This document shows positions 22,511 through 25,555 of a stretch of 25,555 nucleotides of DNA, piece by piece. The position numbers and the translations under genes are program-made. How positions within the stretch are numbered: position 1 is the first letter of the stretch; every line of letters begins with the position of its first letter. The DNA is taken from positions 1 through 25,555 of the IMG/VR virus record IMGVR_UViG_3300011113_000347, one strand, 5' to 3'. This stretch comes from a virus. Below the pieces are notes generated by a model that saw only the letters and a list, made by a program, of their open reading frames with translations, was not told the DNA's origin and did no database searches.

Positions 22511-22852
22511 ATGGAAAATAGAAAATATCCAAAATTCAGAAACACCAGAGACGTAGATCTCAGATTTTCCCCACAACTTGCTGTAATGGAATGTGGTTAT
22601 AATCACATAGTTCGAACATTCGGTCAACCAACATATTCTGCAAATAACAATGATACATTCGATGGAACAGAACAATGTGCTTGGATTATTCAATTCGAGA
22701 GTGGTGAAGTTGTTCGTGTTGCGGAAGAGCGTGGGTTCGGAGACAAGGAACACGATTACACAAAGAGCACACGGTGGAAAATAAATTCTACAAACACCCG
22801 TGCATATGAATGGGTAAAAGAAGCTATTCGTGATGCTAATCCAAATGGGTGA
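22511..22852 (+). CDS. Hypothetical protein
   Basis: 113 residues from the ATG at 22511, which lies four bases after the FmdB-like stop; the frame is open upstream to 22469 within that gene. The protein is mixed alpha/beta with WIIQFESGEVVRVAEERGFG and a C-terminal TRAYEWVKEAIRDAN helix. It has two Cys, neither in a pair. No family was recognised. The next gene begins four bases after its stop. Confidence 0.6.
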   Translation: MENRKYPKFRNTRDVDLRFSPQLAVMECGYNHIVRTFGQPTYSANNNDTFDGTEQCAWIIQFESGEVVRVAEERGFGDKEHDYTKSTRWKINSTNTRAYEWVKEAIRDANPNG

Positions 22853-22855
22853 TAA

Positions 22856-23509
22856 ATGATACAACCAGTAGTTCTGTATAGTTCCAATCACAAAATACTA
22901 CGAACAAAAACTAAACATTCGGATGTAGAAAAAGAAAAAGAAAACCTTGAAAAGTTGATTGGAGATATGAAAGATACACTTCAATCAATCGGTGGTCTTG
23001 GTCTTGCCGCAAATCAACTCGGTAGAGATGAATCAGTTTGTCTTGTTCAATTTGGTGAACAATTAATAACGATGATAAATCCTGTAATAACAGGACGAGA
23101 AGGTGAAACAAAGATTTCAATTGAAGGTTGTCTTTCTATCCCCGATGTTTCTGCTAAGGTGCAAAGAGATGAAATTGTCTCTGTAAAATTCACCAATCCC
23201 GATAACGGGTGGCAAGAAGAAGAAATCAGAGTAGAGTTTCCAAACTCTGTTGTTGTTCAGCACGAAGTTGATCACCTTAACGGAAAACTTATGACTGATA
23301 ATTTATCACCGATGGAAAAAAATCTTATTGCTACAAAGTTAAAGAGAGTTTCTCGTGGTAATGCAGAGATAAATTACGTCGGTATGATTTGGAGAGATAC
23401 ACAAAAATCTTGGTCTTTGGTTGGACCATACAATAAATTAATGCAGTTTTATTCTCAATTTCAAAAAGAAGAAGAAAATTCTTCCGAAGAGGTGAATAAA
23501 AAAGATTAA
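22856..23509 (+). CDS. def: Peptide deformylase
   Basis: 217 residues. All three motifs are present: GLGLAANQLG (usual form GxGLAAPQ; here Asn replaces Pro), EGCLSIP with metal ligand Cys92, and QHEVDHLNGKL with ligands His136 and His140 and catalytic Glu137. The enzyme removes the formyl group from the N-terminal Met of new proteins. The C-terminal 60 residues, from about MEKNLIATKLKRVS, are longer than in most phage deformylases and end in a Lys/Glu-rich helix with a KSWSLVGPY segment. Phage-encoded deformylases are known from marine phages. The gene shares its transcript with the preceding gene, four bases upstream. Confidence 0.92.
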   Translation: MIQPVVLYSSNHKILRTKTKHSDVEKEKENLEKLIGDMKDTLQSIGGLGLAANQLGRDESVCLVQFGEQLITMINPVITGREGETKISIEGCLSIPDVSAKVQRDEIVSVKFTNPDNGWQEEEIRVEFPNSVVVQHEVDHLNGKLMTDNLSPMEKNLIATKLKRVSRGNAEINYVGMIWRDTQKSWSLVGPYNKLMQFYSQFQKEEENSSEEVNKKD

Positions 23510-23514
23510 GAAAC

Positions 23515-23522
23515 ATATTTAT
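23515..23522. promoter_or_regulatory. ATATTTAT motif in the gap before the secreted protein
   Basis: It sits six bases after the deformylase stop and 62 bases before the ATG at 23585. TAGGTTTC at 23529-23536 is close to the Bacteroidota TAnnTTTG box, but no TTG lies at the right distance upstream. The 75-base gap otherwise has a T-rich stretch and GAGGAAA as the ribosome binding site of the next gene. Confidence 0.3.
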
Positions 23523-23584
23523 CTCTGATAGGTTTCGGAAAGTTTTGTTTGTTTTTTTACTACAACTTTTCGAGGAAATTAGAG

Positions 23585-25492
23585 ATGAAAAAATTTATAC
23601 TTGCCCTTGGCATACTTTTCAGTACACTTACAGGGGCAGTAGCCCAAAATGGTTTAGGAGAGGTGTTACCGGCACCAGATGCTTCTAAACCATACGTGCT
23701 TGTAGACACGTCGTTTATCGTAGGTTCTTATCTTCAAGGTTCAACAACCTTGTATCTTCACTACAACTACACAGGTTCAGAAAAAGTAAAAGCTATTCAG
23801 ACCCGTATCTTCTTTGATACCGCAGCTTTTTCAAACGTAGTTGCAACTGCCGGTCCAACAATAACAAACGAATCTGTTTATTTCCGTTCAAACAGAGTCG
23901 CTAATTATCTTACCCTCACCGTATCTTACACAGGAAGCAACATAGGTTGGTCTTTCCCTGCCGGTGCTTGGGTAAAGTTAGTGTTTACACATGGCCCACG
24001 TTTCTATGATGTAGACCCCGATTCACTTAAACTTATCGGTACACCATCATACTCAAACAAGGCAACAATCAATAGTGGTACAGACGTAACATTAGGTATG
24101 GTAAACTATGGTGGATATTTTGTTCGTCCTCCGTTTACGATGCCTCTTTATGTTTTCAACCAAGACCAAACTCCAATGGGTAAGGTAAAGGTTCAGTTCT
24201 TCCAACGTAAGAAAGTTGCAACAAACTGGGACTCACTTGCCATCTACGAAACAGATTCAGCAACAGGTAAAGTTACACTCCGTACAAACGTTGATACATC
24301 TATCTCTTATGTAAAGATTCGTATCAATGGTGATACCGCAAAAGCTGGTGATGCTGTAAACGTAACAGATGCATACAAAATCAATGATGTTGTTCTTGAA
24401 ACAGACACACTCTCAAAGTTCCAATACTTTGCAGCTGACATCAACAAAAACAATGTCTATACAATCTCCGATGCCTTCCTTGTGTTCAATCGTATCGCAC
24501 AGGGTGCACAACGTTGGAATGACTTCCTTCCGGGAACAAAGGACGTAATGTTCTTCCGTGTTGGACAGAAACAATCTATATTTGCCGCTCCTGGTACAAA
24601 CTTCACATCTACAATCACACCAACACATGACCTCGTTGACACACTCAACGGTGAGGATAGTGTTTCTTATTGGGGTGTTCTTCTCGGTGATGCAAACGGA
24701 ACGGGTCTTACAAATATCGGCATGGTCATGGGACGTAATACAGATGACCCAACTTCATCGGAATATATTCGCGACTCTCGTGTTTCTTATAAGAATGCAA
24801 AAGAAACAGTATCATTTGAACTTCCACGTTTAACAATCTCAAACGAATCAGAAGTAACAGTTCCAGTTACACTTGTAACAAATGGCGTCGATATTGGTTC
24901 TCTTCAATTCGGTGTGGTATACGATCCAAATCTTCTTGAATTCAAGAACATCGATGTATCAGAACAAGTAAAGTCATGGACATCTTACATTCTTGTAAAG
25001 GGTGACCACGTTGAATGGGGTGGATATGAAACATCAAACAAACAAGATGTTATCCGTTCAAATGCAGAAGTTTTCAACCTTACATTCAAGGTAAAGAAAA
25101 CAGGTTGGACTGAATCACCTATCCGTGTTGTTACAAAGGCCGTTGGTAATTCAAAGGCAGAAGATGTAAACATCAATGAATCAAATTCTGATGGTAAGAT
25201 TGCTTACATGATGGCACCGATTGAATTCGACTTTGATAACCTGTTTGTTACATATCCTGTTCCTTTCAAGGAAAACCTCACAGTAGAAACAAAGCCACTT
25301 ATGGCCGGTGATCAATTCGGTGTTGAAGTTATCAACCAACTTGGTCAGCCAGTATTTGGTCAAACACAACAAGCTTATTCAGGTGGTACACAAAGAATGT
25401 ATATTGATATGTCATCCCAACCAAAGGGAGTTTATTTTGTAAGATATAAAAATGGAAATACAGTTTCGGTAAAACAAGTTGTTAAGAATTAA
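23585..25492 (+). CDS. Secreted protein with cohesin/dockerin-like domains and T9SS type A sorting domain
   Basis: 635 residues from the ATG at 23585, chosen for GAGGAAA upstream and the signal peptide MKKFILALGILFSTLTG, with likely cleavage after AVA. A beta-rich cohesin-like domain spans about residues 30-180. A Thr/Lys-rich beta domain follows, then a dockerin-like pair near 255-306, including INDVVL and ADINKNNVYTISDAFLVFNR, which has the Asp/Asn calcium-loop pattern. LLGDANGTG near 370 is another such loop. A clearer cohesin-like domain (ISNESEVTVPVTLV to FNLTFKVKK) covers about 408-538. The last 85-90 residues (YPVPFKENLTV, then INQLGQPVF, then PKGVYFVRYKNGN and VKQVVKN) match the Por/T9SS type A sorting domain (TIGR04183-like). 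Sec export, then outer-membrane secretion and anchoring by the host T9SS, is implied. Use as a structural protein is an alternative. Confidence 0.85.
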   Translation: MKKFILALGILFSTLTGAVAQNGLGEVLPAPDASKPYVLVDTSFIVGSYLQGSTTLYLHYNYTGSEKVKAIQTRIFFDTAAFSNVVATAGPTITNESVYFRSNRVANYLTLTVSYTGSNIGWSFPAGAWVKLVFTHGPRFYDVDPDSLKLIGTPSYSNKATINSGTDVTLGMVNYGGYFVRPPFTMPLYVFNQDQTPMGKVKVQFFQRKKVATNWDSLAIYETDSATGKVTLRTNVDTSISYVKIRINGDTAKAGDAVNVTDAYKINDVVLETDTLSKFQYFAADINKNNVYTISDAFLVFNRIAQGAQRWNDFLPGTKDVMFFRVGQKQSIFAAPGTNFTSTITPTHDLVDTLNGEDSVSYWGVLLGDANGTGLTNIGMVMGRNTDDPTSSEYIRDSRVSYKNAKETVSFELPRLTISNESEVTVPVTLVTNGVDIGSLQFGVVYDPNLLEFKNIDVSEQVKSWTSYILVKGDHVEWGGYETSNKQDVIRSNAEVFNLTFKVKKTGWTESPIRVVTKAVGNSKAEDVNINESNSDGKIAYMMAPIEFDFDNLFVTYPVPFKENLTVETKPLMAGDQFGVEVINQLGQPVFGQTQQAYSGGTQRMYIDMSSQPKGVYFVRYKNGNTVSVKQVVKN

Positions 25493-25504
25493 TAGGAGTT
25501 ACAT

Positions 25505-25555
25505 ATGGCGACGAAAAAGAAGAGTGTGGATTTAGAGGAATTGCAAGAATCTGTT
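25505..25555 (+). CDS. Start of a gene running past the window edge
   Basis: The ATG at 25505 has AGGAG at 25494-25498. Seventeen codons are visible, beginning MATKKKSVDLEELQES, and the frame is open to the last base. A Lys-rich start followed by an acidic helix tells nothing about function. It is 12 bases after the stop of the secreted protein, so it is probably on the same transcript. Confidence 0.6.
   Translation, partial: MATKKKSVDLEELQESV

Noticed and set aside
22439-22891. A 150-codon hydrophobic open frame on the minus strand
   Set aside because: It lies opposite three well-supported + strand genes (FmdB-like tail, the gene at 22511 and the deformylase start), so it is most likely a shadow frame.
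1-25555. tRNA genes, insertion sequences, attachment sites or CRISPR repeats
   Set aside because: No cloverleaf-like segment, transposase, long inverted repeats or spaced direct repeats were seen; there are no gene-free stretches over 300 bases to hold them.

Overview
The window looks like part of the genome of a large T4-like (myovirus-type) phage that infects a Bacteroidota-like host. Phage origin rests on a T4-type clamp-loader pair at the left end (the C-terminus of a gp44-like ATPase and a gp62-like small subunit), followed by a RecB/Cas4-like nuclease, and on many small, tightly packed or overlapping genes, all on the + strand. It also rests on small proteins of kinds common in T4-like phages: an FmdB-type zinc ribbon, a Dps/ferritin-like small protein, and a protein with a Cys-Asn-Pro-Lys-Gly-Phe-Ser-Gln-Lys type motif. 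A Bacteroidota-type host is suggested by a secreted protein near the right end with a signal peptide and a C-terminal type IX secretion (T9SS type A) sorting domain. Three intergenic promoters with the geometry TTG-N20-TATATT also fit the Bacteroidota TTG/TAnnTTTG pattern, although they equally fit sigma-70. The DNA is AT-rich. I saw no tRNA, integrase, transposase or CRISPR array.

Layout. 1-3563: replication and nucleotide genes (gp44 end, zinc ribbon, gp62, DUF1599 protein, PD-(D/E)XK nuclease, IMP dehydrogenase/GMP reductase). 3622-8978: two GT-B glycosyltransferases, two GT-A (family 2) glycosyltransferases and a GT-B-like putative transferase. 9022-15525: a sugar-building cassette with two NeuB-family nonulosonate synthases, a UDP-sugar 4,6-dehydratase, a PLP aminotransferase, two formyltransferase-fold proteins flanking a PIG-L de-N-acetylase, and an SpsF-type cytidylyltransferase. 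15519-18984: a DUF115/GT42-like protein, a phytanoyl-CoA-dioxygenase-like protein, an FkbM methyltransferase and another glycosyltransferase. 19033-23509: small phage proteins plus a Nudix hydrolase and a peptide deformylase. 23585-25492: the T9SS-tailed, cohesin/dockerin-like secreted protein. 25505 onward: the start of another gene.

How it may work together. The middle 15 kb reads as an almost self-contained pathway. The dehydratase and aminotransferase would make a 4-amino-4,6-dideoxy sugar; the NeuB enzymes would condense a hexose precursor with phosphoenolpyruvate to a nonulosonic (sialic, legionaminic or pseudaminic-like) acid. The deacetylase and formyltransferases could replace N-acetyl by N-formyl, the cytidylyltransferase would activate the product as a CMP sugar, and the glycosyltransferases, methyltransferase and dioxygenase would attach and tailor it. 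The target could be host surface glycan or the phage's own structural proteins; the sequence does not decide. Promoter-like elements before 3622 and 9022 divide the glycan genes into at least two transcription units, and a third lies almost on the start codon of the gene at 21776.
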